Part shown: positions 13,710-20,849 of the stretch, one piece after another
Layout of the letters: the number at the start of each line of letters is the position of its first letter
Position numbering within the stretch: position 1 is the stretch's first letter
Origin: an uncultured Clostridia bacterium
Lineage (GTDB): Bacteria > Bacillota > Clostridia > TANB77 > CAG-508
Direction: 5' to 3'
NCBI GenBank assembly: GCA_934129745.1
Contig: CAKOWZ010000023.1
Coordinates: 1 to 24,768 of the forward strand
DNA: 24,768 nt
The notes under the pieces: model-generated
Database searches by the model: none
Seen by the model: the letters and a program-made list of their open reading frames with translations, nothing else
Told to the model about the DNA's origin: nothing
Program-made: the position numbers and the translations under genes

Positions 13710-14489
13710 TTATTCTTCTGTTGCTTCAACAACTTCTTCCATACTTGTTGGTTCAGCTGTTTCTTCTGCTTCAACTTCTGTGTTAGTTTCAGTTGTTTCA
13801 AAAGATTCACCTTGTCTACCTTCAATTATAGCGTTAGCCATACAATCAGCAATTAAGCTTACAGCACGGATAGCATCATCATTTCCAGGAATAGCATAAT
13901 CAACATCTTCTGGATTACAGTTAGTGTCAACTAAACCTACAACTGGTATATTTAATTTTCTAGCTTCTAATATAGCAATTCTTTCTTTTTTAGGATCTAC
14001 TACAAATAAAACTCCAGGAATTTCTTTCATTTCTTTAATTCCACCAAGATTTTTTTGTAATTTTTCCATTTCTTTCTTTAAGATGATAACTTCTTTTTTA
14101 GGTAATACATCAAAAGTACCATCTTGTTCCATTGTTTCTAATTCATTTAATCTTTGTACTCTTTTTTCAATTGTTCCAAAGTTAGTTAACATTCCACCTA
14201 ACCATCTTTGATTTACATAGTACATACCACTTTTTTCAGCAGCTTCTTTCATACAGTCTTGAGCTTGTTTTTTTGTTCCAACAAATAAAACTGTTTTTCC
14301 TTCTTCTGCTTGTGATTTCATGAAGTCATATGCTTCATCTAATTTTTTTGATGTTTTTTGAAGATCTATAATATGGATACCATTTCTAGCTTGGAATATA
14401 TATTCAGCCATTTTAGGATCCCATCTTCTTGTTTGATGTCCAAAGTGAACACCTGCTTCAAGTAATTGTTTCATTGCAACTACTGCCAT
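13710..14489 (-). CDS. rpsB: 30S ribosomal protein S2
   Basis: This protein of about 259 residues belongs to the small ribosomal subunit. Family signatures are EAGVHFGHQTRRWDPKMA at the start, KKQAQDCMKEAA, NQRWLGGMLTNF and the VVDPKKERIAILEARKLNIP to DTNCNPEDVDYAIPGNDDA stretch. The last ~35 residues are an acidic tail rich in Glu and Thr. The frame is open up to 14522, but the ATG at 14489 is the start because GGGAGG lies 7-8 nt before it and the mature-type MAVVAMKQLLE N-terminus follows. Its leader and promoter are described separately. It is followed by tsf, the usual partner. Confidence 0.98.
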   Translation of the reverse strand: MAVVAMKQLLEAGVHFGHQTRRWDPKMAEYIFQARNGIHIIDLQKTSKKLDEAYDFMKSQAEEGKTVLFVGTKKQAQDCMKEAAEKSGMYYVNQRWLGGMLTNFGTIEKRVQRLNELETMEQDGTFDVLPKKEVIILKKEMEKLQKNLGGIKEMKEIPGVLFVVDPKKERIAILEARKLNIPVVGLVDTNCNPEDVDYAIPGNDDAIRAVSLIADCMANAIIEGRQGESFETTETNTEVEAEETAEPTSMEEVVEATEE

Positions 14490-14607
14490 TTTAATTTCCT
14501 CCCTTTTTGTTTTTACCTCCACAAAGTTTCAAACATTTTTCAAAGACTTGTAATTAAAAATTTTTACAAGCACACCTTTTCAAACTAGCTTTGTGTGTGT
14601 TTTAACA
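14490..14607 (-). promoter_or_regulatory. Structured rpsB 5' leader, possible r-protein autoregulation
   Basis: The predicted ~118-nt leader closes with CACAAAG (minus 14595-14589) pairing with CTTTGTG (14526-14520), just upstream of the start region. An internal hairpin CTTGTAA/TTACAAG lies at 14570-14547. A closing stem plus an inner arm next to the ribosome-binding site resembles leaders by which r-proteins control their own synthesis. I do not match it to a named family. Confidence 0.45.
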
Positions 14608-14613
14608 GACATT

Positions 14614-14642
14614 ATTATATCAAAAAAAAGGTTGAAAATCAA
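14614..14642 (-). promoter_or_regulatory. rpsB promoter overlapping the yitT terminator
   Basis: TTGATT (minus 14642-14637), 17 nt, then perfect TATAAT (14619-14614). The -35 is inside the terminator hairpin of the upstream gene and the spacer is the T run of that terminator. Confidence 0.75.
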
Positions 14643-14644
14643 CC
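14622..14644 (-). terminator. Terminator of the YitT-family gene
   Basis: The minus strand reads GGTTGA-TTT-TCAACC followed by eight T. It lies about 45 nt after the stop codon at 14688. Confidence 0.85.
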
Positions 14645-14687
14645 CCTTTTTCAATATTTTTCCAATATTTTTCTGTTCATTTGGTTA

Positions 14688-15560
14688 CTATATTTTCTGG
14701 CGTTTTTCAAACCCTTTTCCTAAGACTTCTCTAACATTAAAAATAACAATAAAAGACTTATTATCAATATTAGTAGCAATCTTTTTTATCCTAATAATTT
14801 CATTTCTAGACCCAACACAAAACAAAATCTTTTTTTCCAAATTTGAATGCATTCCCTTAGCATAAATAGCAGTACTTCCTCTTTTAACCTCATCACCAAC
14901 AATTTTTGCAATTTCCTCATATTTATCAGAAATGATAAATAAAACCTTTTTGAAATTAACACCTTCAAAAACAATATCTATCATTTTTCCCATCAAATAA
15001 ATTGCAATTGCAGAATATAACCCAATTTCAATCTCACGAAAAGCAATAATATTTAAAATAATTATAATTGTATCAACCATGATTATTAAATCACCTGATC
15101 TAAATCTATCACTGAAAGATCGTACAATATATGAAAGCAAATCACTACCACCAGTAGAACCATTTACTTTTAATATTATTGCAGTTCCAATTCCCATTAT
15201 AATTCCGCCATATATGCATGCCAAAAATTTATCTGTTGTTATTGCTGGAAAATGTTCCAAAATATTTAAAAATATTGATAAAAAGATTGTTCCCACAATT
15301 GATTTAATGATAAAAGATTTGCCAACTCTAAAAAATGCAAGAATAAATAATGGAATATTTAAAATAATCATAGCAGTTCCAACAGGGACATGAAACAAAT
15401 AATATATAATTGTTGCAAGTCCTGCAAATCCACCTGTTGATAATTTATTTGGTAATAAGAAAAAGGCTGTAGAACACGCCATTACAAATGACCCAACTAC
15501 TAGCCATATCACATCGAAAAAAAATTGTTTTACTACTCCGCCTTTTTTAACAGTTTCCAT
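14688..15560 (-). CDS. YitT-family membrane protein
   Basis: This 290-residue protein has about five to six hydrophobic helices in residues 10-195 (VVGSFVMACSTAFFLLPNKL, then STGGFAGLATIIYYL, and later VNGSTGGSDLLSYIVRS). A soluble C-terminal domain of about 75 residues (near 205-280, containing KVLFIISDKYEEIAKIV and RGSTAIYAKGMH) follows. This is the YitT layout, a YitT membrane domain plus DUF2179, common in Firmicutes; no activity is established for most members. The length is typical. GAGAGG precedes the ATG. The gene is on the same strand as the radical SAM gene upstream, with about 140 nt between them that hold a short open frame. It ends in a strong terminator. Confidence 0.9.
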   Translation of the reverse strand: METVKKGGVVKQFFFDVIWLVVGSFVMACSTAFFLLPNKLSTGGFAGLATIIYYLFHVPVGTAMIILNIPLFILAFFRVGKSFIIKSIVGTIFLSIFLNILEHFPAITTDKFLACIYGGIIMGIGTAIILKVNGSTGGSDLLSYIVRSFSDRFRSGDLIIMVDTIIIILNIIAFREIEIGLYSAIAIYLMGKMIDIVFEGVNFKKVLFIISDKYEEIAKIVGDEVKRGSTAIYAKGMHSNLEKKILFCVGSRNEIIRIKKIATNIDNKSFIVIFNVREVLGKGFEKRQKI

Positions 15561-15603
15561 TTATAACCTCTCTATTATATGAATCACTTCTCTTTTCTAC
15601 TTA

Positions 15604-15711
15604 TTATTTCAAAAACTGTTTTAAATATACATTTAATTTTTCGTAAATATTAAAATCAACCTCAAAGACATCATATTTAATTTTTTTATGAGAATTAAAA
15701 TCAAACCACAA
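15604..15711 (-). other. Short protein-like open frame past the radical SAM stop
   Basis: In the +1 frame relative to the radical SAM gene, translation across its stop codon stays open for about 35 codons and ends at a TAA at 15604. The residues look protein-like (KYDVFEVDFNIYEKLNVYLK). There is no ATG; the only start candidate is a TTG with AAAGGA almost touching it. It may be the tail of a frameshifted or lost gene, a C-terminal extension reached by frameshifting, or chance. Confidence 0.25.
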
Positions 15712-16735
15712 TTCCTTTCATTTTATAACCTTTAACTTTGTCATCTCTTTCAACAACAACATCAACATTATAAATTTCCTTAATTCTTTTAATATTTTCT
15801 TTTTTATGTCCAACAAAATTATTAATCATATTTCCATTAACATTAACTTTAACAACTTTAACTCTATTGTTTAAATCTCGAATCTTTTTAGAGAATTCAT
15901 CATAACAAATTCTACTTTCAACTAATTGCCTAAATGCTGGATGATAAGGACCTGCAACAACTTGACTATTCTCATTTTCGGGATTACAAATTTCATCAGT
16001 ACTTTGCAATCCAATCCTAATTACATCAATTTTTTTCTTACTAAACATTTTCAATAAAATTGCACTAGTTTCAACAGCTTGTTCTAATGTATTTGGTTTA
16101 TATGTACCATCTAAATAATCATCAGCAAGTTTTGTACCTTTAATAACTAAAACAGGATAAATTCTAACAATTTTAGGTTTTAGTTTTATTAATTTTTTTG
16201 CAGTTTCAATTTCATCTTTTTGACTACTTTCAGGTAACCCAACCATCATTTGATGCCCTAAAATAAATCCATTTTTTCTAATTAATTTAGACGCTTTTTT
16301 TACATCTTCAAAAGTGTGACCACGTCTTGCCTTTTGTAATACAAAATCATTTGCAGATTGAACCCCAAGTTCAATTGTTTTTACATTATATTTTTTTAGT
16401 AAATTCAAAATATCCTGATTTATATAATCAGGTCTAGTCGAAATTCTTATAGAATCAACCTTTGCTTTTTTTATAAATTCATATGCAGCTGATAATAATT
16501 CTTCTTGAATATTAACATCTATTCCAGTAAAACTTCCACCAAAAAAAGCAACTTCTATCTTTTTATCATGTTCTTTAAAATTATTTAAATAATATTCAAT
16601 TATTCCATTAACATCTTTGCTTGATATGTTTGTTTTTTGTCCACTAATTTTTTTTTGATTACAAAAAGTGCAATCATTTGGACAACCTAAATGTGGTACA
16701 AAAATCGGAATTATATATTCTTTTTTCAAATTCAT
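15701..16735 (-). CDS. Elp3-like radical SAM protein
   Basis: This 344-residue protein is a radical S-adenosylmethionine enzyme related to the Elp3 catalytic domain. The cluster motif is C-x3-C-x2-C (GCPNDCTFC, Cys18, Cys22, Cys25), which binds a 4Fe-4S cluster. Family blocks follow: VEVAFFGGSFTGI-like near residue 62, SIRISTRPDYIN, IELGVQSANDFVLQKARRGH and LGHQMMVGLPES. There is no GNAT acetyltransferase domain, so it is a short bacterial form whose substrate is not known; tRNA is a reasonable guess from Elp3. It begins 5 nt after the stop of rnc, so the two are co-translated, a neighbourhood common in Clostridia. Its C-terminus may be affected by the open frame that continues past its stop. 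Confidence 0.88.
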   Translation of the reverse strand: MNLKKEYIIPIFVPHLGCPNDCTFCNQKKISGQKTNISSKDVNGIIEYYLNNFKEHDKKIEVAFFGGSFTGIDVNIQEELLSAAYEFIKKAKVDSIRISTRPDYINQDILNLLKKYNVKTIELGVQSANDFVLQKARRGHTFEDVKKASKLIRKNGFILGHQMMVGLPESSQKDEIETAKKLIKLKPKIVRIYPVLVIKGTKLADDYLDGTYKPNTLEQAVETSAILLKMFSKKKIDVIRIGLQSTDEICNPENENSQVVAGPYHPAFRQLVESRICYDEFSKKIRDLNNRVKVVKVNVNGNMINNFVGHKKENIKRIKEIYNVDVVVERDDKVKGYKMKGIVV

Positions 16736-16740
16736 TCTCC

Positions 16741-17418
16741 TTATTTTTTTATTTTTTCTAAAGCTTTATGAGCAGCATCCATTTCAGCTGATTTTTTATT
16801 TTTTCCTTCACCAATTGCAAGTTTTATATCATTACAACTTACTTGTGCAACAAAAGTTTTATCATGGTCAGGTCCTTTTTCCTCTAGGATAACATATTTA
16901 ATATCAACATCACCATGTATTTGTAATTTTTCTTGTAATACTGTTTTATAATCTTTCATTCCAACATGTTGAGTAGCAATTTTAATTGGTTCTTTTAAAT
17001 TTTCAACAATAAATTTCTCAGCTTGTCCTAAATCAGAATCAAAATAAATAGCTGCAATAACCGCTTCTACACTATCAGCTAATATAGCTGGTCTTTTAGT
17101 ATCTCCACTCATAATTTGACTTTTCCCTAAATATAAGAAATCACTAAAATTATGCTTTAAAGCAACTTGATATAAACTTTTTTCGCAAACAACATCAGCC
17201 CTAACTTTAGTCATTTCTCCCTCTTTTAAGAAACTATAATTATTATAAATATATTTACTTGATATAAATTCTAAAATGCTATCTCCTAAAAATTCAAGTT
17301 TTTCATTACTTTCAACATGATGTTCATTAGCATATGAAGTATGTGTTAATGCTTTTTTTAGTAATTCTATATTTTTAAATTTATATCCAATACTTTTTTC
17401 TAATACTTCAAAATTCAT
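16741..17418 (-). CDS. rnc: Ribonuclease III
   Basis: This 225-residue double-strand-specific endoribonuclease processes rRNA precursors and structured mRNAs. The RNase III signature NEKLEFLGDSILEF is at 38-51, with the acidic cluster Glu39, Glu42 and Asp46. The second metal site is LADSVEAVIAAIY, with Asp115 and Glu118. The dsRNA-binding domain is at about 156-223 (KTVLQEKLQIHG to KSAEMDAAHKALEKI). The length is normal. AGAAAGGA precedes the ATG. It follows plsX and acpP as in many Firmicutes, but a terminator separates it from acpP. smc and ftsY, often next, are absent. Confidence 0.97.
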   Translation of the reverse strand: MNFEVLEKSIGYKFKNIELLKKALTHTSYANEHHVESNEKLEFLGDSILEFISSKYIYNNYSFLKEGEMTKVRADVVCEKSLYQVALKHNFSDFLYLGKSQIMSGDTKRPAILADSVEAVIAAIYFDSDLGQAEKFIVENLKEPIKIATQHVGMKDYKTVLQEKLQIHGDVDIKYVILEEKGPDHDKTFVAQVSCNDIKLAIGEGKNKKSAEMDAAHKALEKIKK

Positions 17419-17464
17419 ATTTTCAATCCTTTCTATATTAATTTAACGAATTTTCTTATAATAC

Positions 17465-17490
17465 AAAAAAGAAAGGAATTCACTCCTTTC
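17465..17490 (-). terminator. Terminator between acpP and rnc
   Basis: A 7-bp stem GAAAGGA / TCCTTTC is followed by TTTTTT on the minus strand, about 90 nt past acpP and 47 nt before the rnc start. Confidence 0.85.
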
Positions 17491-17561
17491 ATTTTCTTTA
17501 GTACATTTAATTGACATTGTAAAAATTACATTTATTACTACTTATAATAATATATCTTTAC

Positions 17562-17599
17562 AAAGATCAATTGCCTTAAACTTAGGCAATATGATCTTT
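17562..17599 (-). terminator. Hairpin overlapping the acpP stop codon
   Basis: AAAGATCAATTGCCT and AGGCAATATGATCTTT form a 15-bp stem with one bulge. The last acpP codons form one arm. The T run after it is short (TTTGTAAAG), so it may stabilise the 3' end of the message rather than terminate alone. Confidence 0.6.
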
Positions 17600-17824
17600 T
17601 ATGTATTCAACAACATCTCCAACTGTTACAACTTTTTCAGCATCTGCATCTGGAATTTCTATATCAAATTCTTCTTCTAAAGCCATTATTAATTCAACTA
17701 TATCTAAAGAATCTGCTCCTAAATCATCTATAAAAGACGCCTCCATTGTTACTGAACTTTCTGTAGCACCTAATTGTTCAACAATTATATTTTTAACCTT
17801 TTCAAAAACTTCTTCTGAACTCAT
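17582..17824 (-). CDS. acpP: Acyl carrier protein
   Basis: This 80-residue acidic carrier holds growing fatty acyl chains on a phosphopantetheine arm. The attachment site is Ser39 in DDLGADSLDIVEL. The four-helix ACP plan is intact, with EEEFDIEIPDADAEKV following. The length is normal. GGGGAGGTGA lies about 10 nt before the ATG. It follows plsX by 218 nt on the same strand, and PlsX takes acyl groups directly from this protein. The gap contains a perfect inverted repeat over a TTGACA, so acpP may have its own controlled promoter in addition to read-through. Confidence 0.97.
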   Translation of the reverse strand: MSSEEVFEKVKNIIVEQLGATESSVTMEASFIDDLGADSLDIVELIMALEEEFDIEIPDADAEKVVTVGDVVEYIKDHIA

Positions 17825-17908
17825 TACCTAAGTTCACCTCCCCTCCAAGTTTTTCAAATATTTACTAAAAAAATTTAATTAAATATTCTCATAACATTTT
17901 CTTACCTA

Positions 17909-17944
17909 ACAATATTATATGTTTAAACAAATGTCAAGACATTT
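17909..17944 (-). promoter_or_regulatory. Possible acpP promoter with a palindrome on the -35
   Basis: TTGACA (17937-17932), 17 nt, TATTGT (17914-17909). The -35 lies inside the perfect inverted repeat AAATGTC-AA-GACATTT (17929-17944). A repressor or activator site is possible. Confidence 0.45.
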
Positions 17945-18042
17945 TTAAAATTTTTATCAAGTATATTTTCAATATTCATTTTTTGCTCATATATCAATAT
18001 TTTAGGCATATTCTAATTTATTATTATATCTTTTTTATTTCA

Positions 18043-19113
18043 TTATTTTTCAATTTTTTGTGTTTCATTTTCACTTTCATTTTTCTGTATTTCATTAATT
18101 TTTTGGAATTCCTCAATCATTTTATCAACTGCTTTATTTTTTACAAATTGTTCAGCTTGTTTAATAGTAAATTCAAATAATTTTTCATCACTACTTCCAT
18201 GTGCTTTAACAACAGGTTTTTTTACCCCAAGAAATAAAGCTCCACCATATTCTTTATAATCCATTGTTTTTGAAAATCTTTTAATTCCAGGTAAAGCAGG
18301 AACTGCTGCAAGTGTTGATAAAAAGTTCTTTTTTAAACTTTCAGTTAAAGTTCTTTTTACAAATTTTCCTAATCCCTCAACAGCTTTTAAAAATACATTT
18401 CCAGTAAATCCATCTGTAACAATTGCATCTACATTACCTGAAAATGCATCTCTTCCTTCAACATTTCCAATAAAATTAATATTAAGTTCTTCTGATTTTT
18501 CTTTTAATAATTTATATGTTTCTTTTGTCAATTCATTACCTTTTGTTTCTTCTGTTCCAATATTTAATAATCCTATACGTGGTCTTTCTGTTCCAAATGT
18601 ATTATGTAAATATATTGTAGCCATTTGAGCAAATTGCAATAAATTTATAGGTTTACAATTTGTATTAGACCCTGAATCTATAAGCAATAATCTACTTTTA
18701 TATGAAGGTAAAATACCAGCAAGTGCAGGTCTATCAATACCTTTAATTCTTCCAACTAATAATGTTGCTCCAGTTAATAAAGCACCAGAATTTCCAGCAG
18801 AAACAAAAACATCACCTTCACCATTTTTTAGCATATTAAAACCAACAACCATAGAAGAGTCCTTTTTACGTTTAATAGCTTGTGTAGGAATGTCCTCCAT
18901 TTCAATAGTTTCTGTTGTATGTTTAATGCTTAATCTATCTGATATTTCTGAAATACTATTTTTTCCATATAATTCTTTAATACGTTCATTAATAATATCT
19001 TTATTTCCTATAAGTACAACCTCTGCTTCAATTTGATTTATAGCTTTTACAGCTCCTTTTATATTAGCATCTGGAGCATTATCTCCACCCATTACATCAA
19101 ATAAAATCCTCAT
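18043..19113 (-). CDS. plsX: Phosphate acyltransferase PlsX
   Basis: This protein of about 356 residues converts acyl-ACP to acyl-phosphate, the first step of phospholipid synthesis in most Gram-positive bacteria. Family blocks are ILFDVMGGDNAPDANIKGAV at the N-terminus, FVSAGNSGALLTGATLLVGR, then GIDRPALAGILPS and IVTDGFTGNVFLKAVEG. The last ~20 residues are a Glu/Lys/Asn-rich tail. The frame opens at 19125, but the ATG at 19113 is preferred: GGAGG lies 6-7 nt upstream and overlaps the earlier ATG. acpP, which supplies the acyl donor, is downstream. A strong promoter lies 33 nt before the start. Confidence 0.97.
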   Translation of the reverse strand: MRILFDVMGGDNAPDANIKGAVKAINQIEAEVVLIGNKDIINERIKELYGKNSISEISDRLSIKHTTETIEMEDIPTQAIKRKKDSSMVVGFNMLKNGEGDVFVSAGNSGALLTGATLLVGRIKGIDRPALAGILPSYKSRLLLIDSGSNTNCKPINLLQFAQMATIYLHNTFGTERPRIGLLNIGTEETKGNELTKETYKLLKEKSEELNINFIGNVEGRDAFSGNVDAIVTDGFTGNVFLKAVEGLGKFVKRTLTESLKKNFLSTLAAVPALPGIKRFSKTMDYKEYGGALFLGVKKPVVKAHGSSDEKLFEFTIKQAEQFVKNKAVDKMIEEFQKINEIQKNESENETQKIEK

Positions 19114-19145
19114 TATTTCCTCCATATTTTAAATTTTATATTTAT

Positions 19146-19174
19146 ATTTTATACCCTAATTTATTAGTTGTCAA
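19146..19174 (-). promoter_or_regulatory. plsX promoter with an inner palindrome
   Basis: TTGACA (19174-19169) with TAAAAT at 17 nt (19151-19146) or TATAAA at 15 nt. The spacer contains the inverted repeat CTAAT-AA-ATTAG, a possible operator. It does not match the FapR consensus I know. Confidence 0.6.
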
Positions 19175-19229
19175 CAAAATTATAAAACATTGAATTATTG
19201 GTCAATTTTGTCTTTTAGAACATTTTAAG

Positions 19230-19301
19230 CATATTTAATATATTAACCATATTTAATATATTAACCACATTTAATATATTAACCATATTTAATATATTAA
19301 C
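19230..19301. repeat. Four head-to-tail 18-bp direct repeats
   Basis: Four units of CATATTTAATATATTAAC (the third has CAC for CAT) run without spacers over exactly 72 nt. Each unit contains the 12-bp palindrome TTAATATATTAA. An inverted partial copy follows at 19302-19314. Confidence 0.85.
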
Positions 19302-19386
19302 AGTATTAAATATGTTTACTATTAATAATATTATTTAATTATTATATTAATACCTATTAATATTTTTTTAATTAGTAATAAACTCA

Positions 19387-19423
19387 CAAAAGAACCTCAC
19401 CTAAAAACTAGTGAGGTTCTTTA
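19387..19423 (-). terminator. Terminator of rplL
   Basis: AAAGAACCTCAC pairs with GTGAGGTTCTTT, a 12-bp stem with a 10-nt loop, followed by TTTTG on the minus strand. It ends the ribosomal protein operon and would also work in the plus direction. Confidence 0.88.
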
Positions 19424-19509
19424 ATTATTGTATTTAAATAACTTTTTTAATAATTTTTATAATTTATTTTAATTAATAAATTACACTATTCACTATTTTA
19501 AAACAAAAA

Positions 19510-19872
19510 TTATTGTAATTCAATAACAGCTCCAACTTCTGTGAATTTAGCTTTTAATTCTTCAGCTTCTTCTTTGCTAACTCCTTCTTTAATAGCTTTT
19601 GGAGCACCATCAACTAATTCTTTAGCTTCTTTTAATCCTAATCCTGTAGCATCTCTTACAACTTTGATTACTTGGATTTTGTTAGCTCCAGCTTCTTTTA
19701 AAATAACATTAAATGATGTTTTTTCTTCAGCTGCAGCAGCAGCTCCACCAGCAGCAGGTGCAGCAGCAGCTACTGCAGATACTCCAAATTCTTCTTCTAT
19801 AGCTTTAACTAAATCAGCTAATTCAACAACTGTCATTTTTTTGATTTCTTCAATCATTTCTTCTTTATTCAT
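19510..19872 (-). CDS. rplL: 50S ribosomal protein L7/L12
   Basis: This 120-residue acidic stalk protein recruits translation factors as dimers on L10. The N-terminal dimerisation domain (EMIEEIKKMTVVELADLVKAI) is followed by an Ala/Gly hinge (AAAPAAGGAAAAAEE near 38-52) and the globular factor-binding domain (FNVILKEAGANKIQVIKVVR and GLGLKEAKELVDGAP). The length is normal. AGGAGG precedes the ATG. An unusually long 292-nt gap separates it from rplJ, with a possible internal promoter and hairpins that could raise the number of L7/L12 copies relative to L10. It is followed by a strong terminator instead of rpoB. Confidence 0.98.
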   Translation of the reverse strand: MNKEEMIEEIKKMTVVELADLVKAIEEEFGVSAVAAAAPAAGGAAAAAEEKTSFNVILKEAGANKIQVIKVVRDATGLGLKEAKELVDGAPKAIKEGVSKEEAEELKAKFTEVGAVIELQ

Positions 19873-20164
19873 TATTATATCCTCCTAAAATTTAATTTTT
19901 ATATGTGGTTTATCCACAAATTTATCACACTTATGTATGATTTTTTAATTATTTAACATCCTGCAATTATACGTATGCAACTCGAATTTTAATACAGTGA
20001 TTTAAAGCTCACGACACTTTTTATTTAACATATTATTTTACTAATATTAATAGATATGACATGTAACACATATGGTATATGTCATCTAATATAAGATATA
20101 CAAAATATAATACATAATATCATATATTAAATACCTTATATTTTTGTTTTATAATTTACAATAA
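19873..20164 (-). promoter_or_regulatory. Long rplJ-rplL spacer with hairpins
   Basis: This 292-nt spacer has no reading frame. It holds a hairpin ATGACAT/ATGTCAT (20056-20085), a small stem TGTGG-TTTAT-CCACA (19904-19918), and a TATAAT with no good -35 on the minus strand near 19962-19968. An RNA-processing site or an extra rplL promoter is possible. Confidence 0.4.
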
Positions 20165-20668
20165 TTACGCTTGAGCTTCTTTTTGTAAACGAACTTGATC
20201 AAGTGCAACAGCGAATTTTGAAATAGTTCCAAGTAATCCACCTGCAAGCATTGATAATAAAGTTTCTCTTGATGGTAATTTTGCTAAAGTGATAATTTCT
20301 TCAGCACTTACAACTTTACCTTCAATTATTCCACCTTTAATTTTGTAAAATTCATTTGATTTAGCAAAATTATATATAGCCTTTGCTGGTTCTAAGTAAT
20401 CTTCATTACCTATAATAACAGCTGTTGGTCCTTCTAATAATTCATCTAATCCATTTTCACCATTAACATTTAATGCTCTTTTTACAATATTATTTTTTAT
20501 AATTGTGTATGTTGCATTTGCTTTTCTTATTTCACTTCTTAATTTTGTATCATCATCAACATTAATTCCTCTGTAATCTGTTAAAAGTACGACTTTAGCT
20601 TCTTTAAATTTAGCAGCTAATTCGTTAACTTGTGCTTCCTTTTGTTTTAAAATAGTTTCACTTGCCAT
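20165..20668 (-). CDS. rplJ: 50S ribosomal protein L10
   Basis: This 167-residue stalk base protein binds 23S rRNA and carries the L7/L12 dimers. Family features are the N-terminal VNELAAKFKEAKVVLLTDYRG, then KNNIVKRAL and LEGPTAVIIGNEDYLEPAKA in the middle. The C-terminal L7/L12-binding helix follows. AGGAGGTGA lies upstream of the ATG. The mRNA leader carries an L10-type regulatory structure (20715-20836), so L10 or its complex with L7/L12 very likely controls this gene and rplL. Confidence 0.98.
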   Translation of the reverse strand: MASETILKQKEAQVNELAAKFKEAKVVLLTDYRGINVDDDTKLRSEIRKANATYTIIKNNIVKRALNVNGENGLDELLEGPTAVIIGNEDYLEPAKAIYNFAKSNEFYKIKGGIIEGKVVSAEEIITLAKLPSRETLLSMLAGGLLGTISKFAVALDQVRLQKEAQA

Positions 20669-20714
20669 TTTAATTGTTCACCTCCTACAAATTGTGTTAT
20701 TGCAACAAATTCTG

Positions 20715-20836
20715 CAATAAAATAATAAAATCCAATCTATATATACCATCAAAACGAGGCATATACAAATTGGATAAATCCGCTCTAAATATGTGCCTCG
20801 GTAGGATTTACTTTTATACCTACTATCTTTGGCTAT
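20715..20836 (-). ncRNA. L10 (rplJ) leader, autoregulatory element
   Basis: The minus strand begins with GCCAAAGATAGTAGG and continues with ATCCTACCGAGG, the conserved core I know from the L10 leader family (Rfam RF00557). Alternative helices are visible. CGAGGCACATAT (20800-20789) pairs with GTATATGCCTCG (20766-20755), and AAATCC (20809-20804) pairs with GGATTT (20781-20776). The competing terminator stem ATCCAAT (20775-20769) with ATTGGAT (20736-20730) is followed by TTTATTATTTT. It fits transcription attenuation on binding of the L10 complex. Confidence 0.9.
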
Positions 20837-20849
20837 ATAAATTTATAAA

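Larger units (their letters stand above)
19114..19509. other. 396-nt intergenic region between rplL and plsX
   Basis: No gene is seen. From right to left it holds the rplL terminator (19387-19423), an AT-rich stretch, four 18-bp direct repeats (19230-19301), and the plsX promoter. rpoB and rpoC, which usually follow rplL, are not here. Confidence 0.8.

Noticed and set aside
14593..14865. A 90-codon plus-strand frame opposite yitT
   Set aside because: It is antisense of yitT and runs through the terminator.
19230..19301. Four 18-bp repeats considered as a CRISPR array
   Set aside because: Units are contiguous with no variable spacers, and no cas gene is nearby.
19541..19888. A 115-codon plus-strand frame opposite rplL
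   Set aside because: It is a mirror of the Ala-rich L7/L12 gene.
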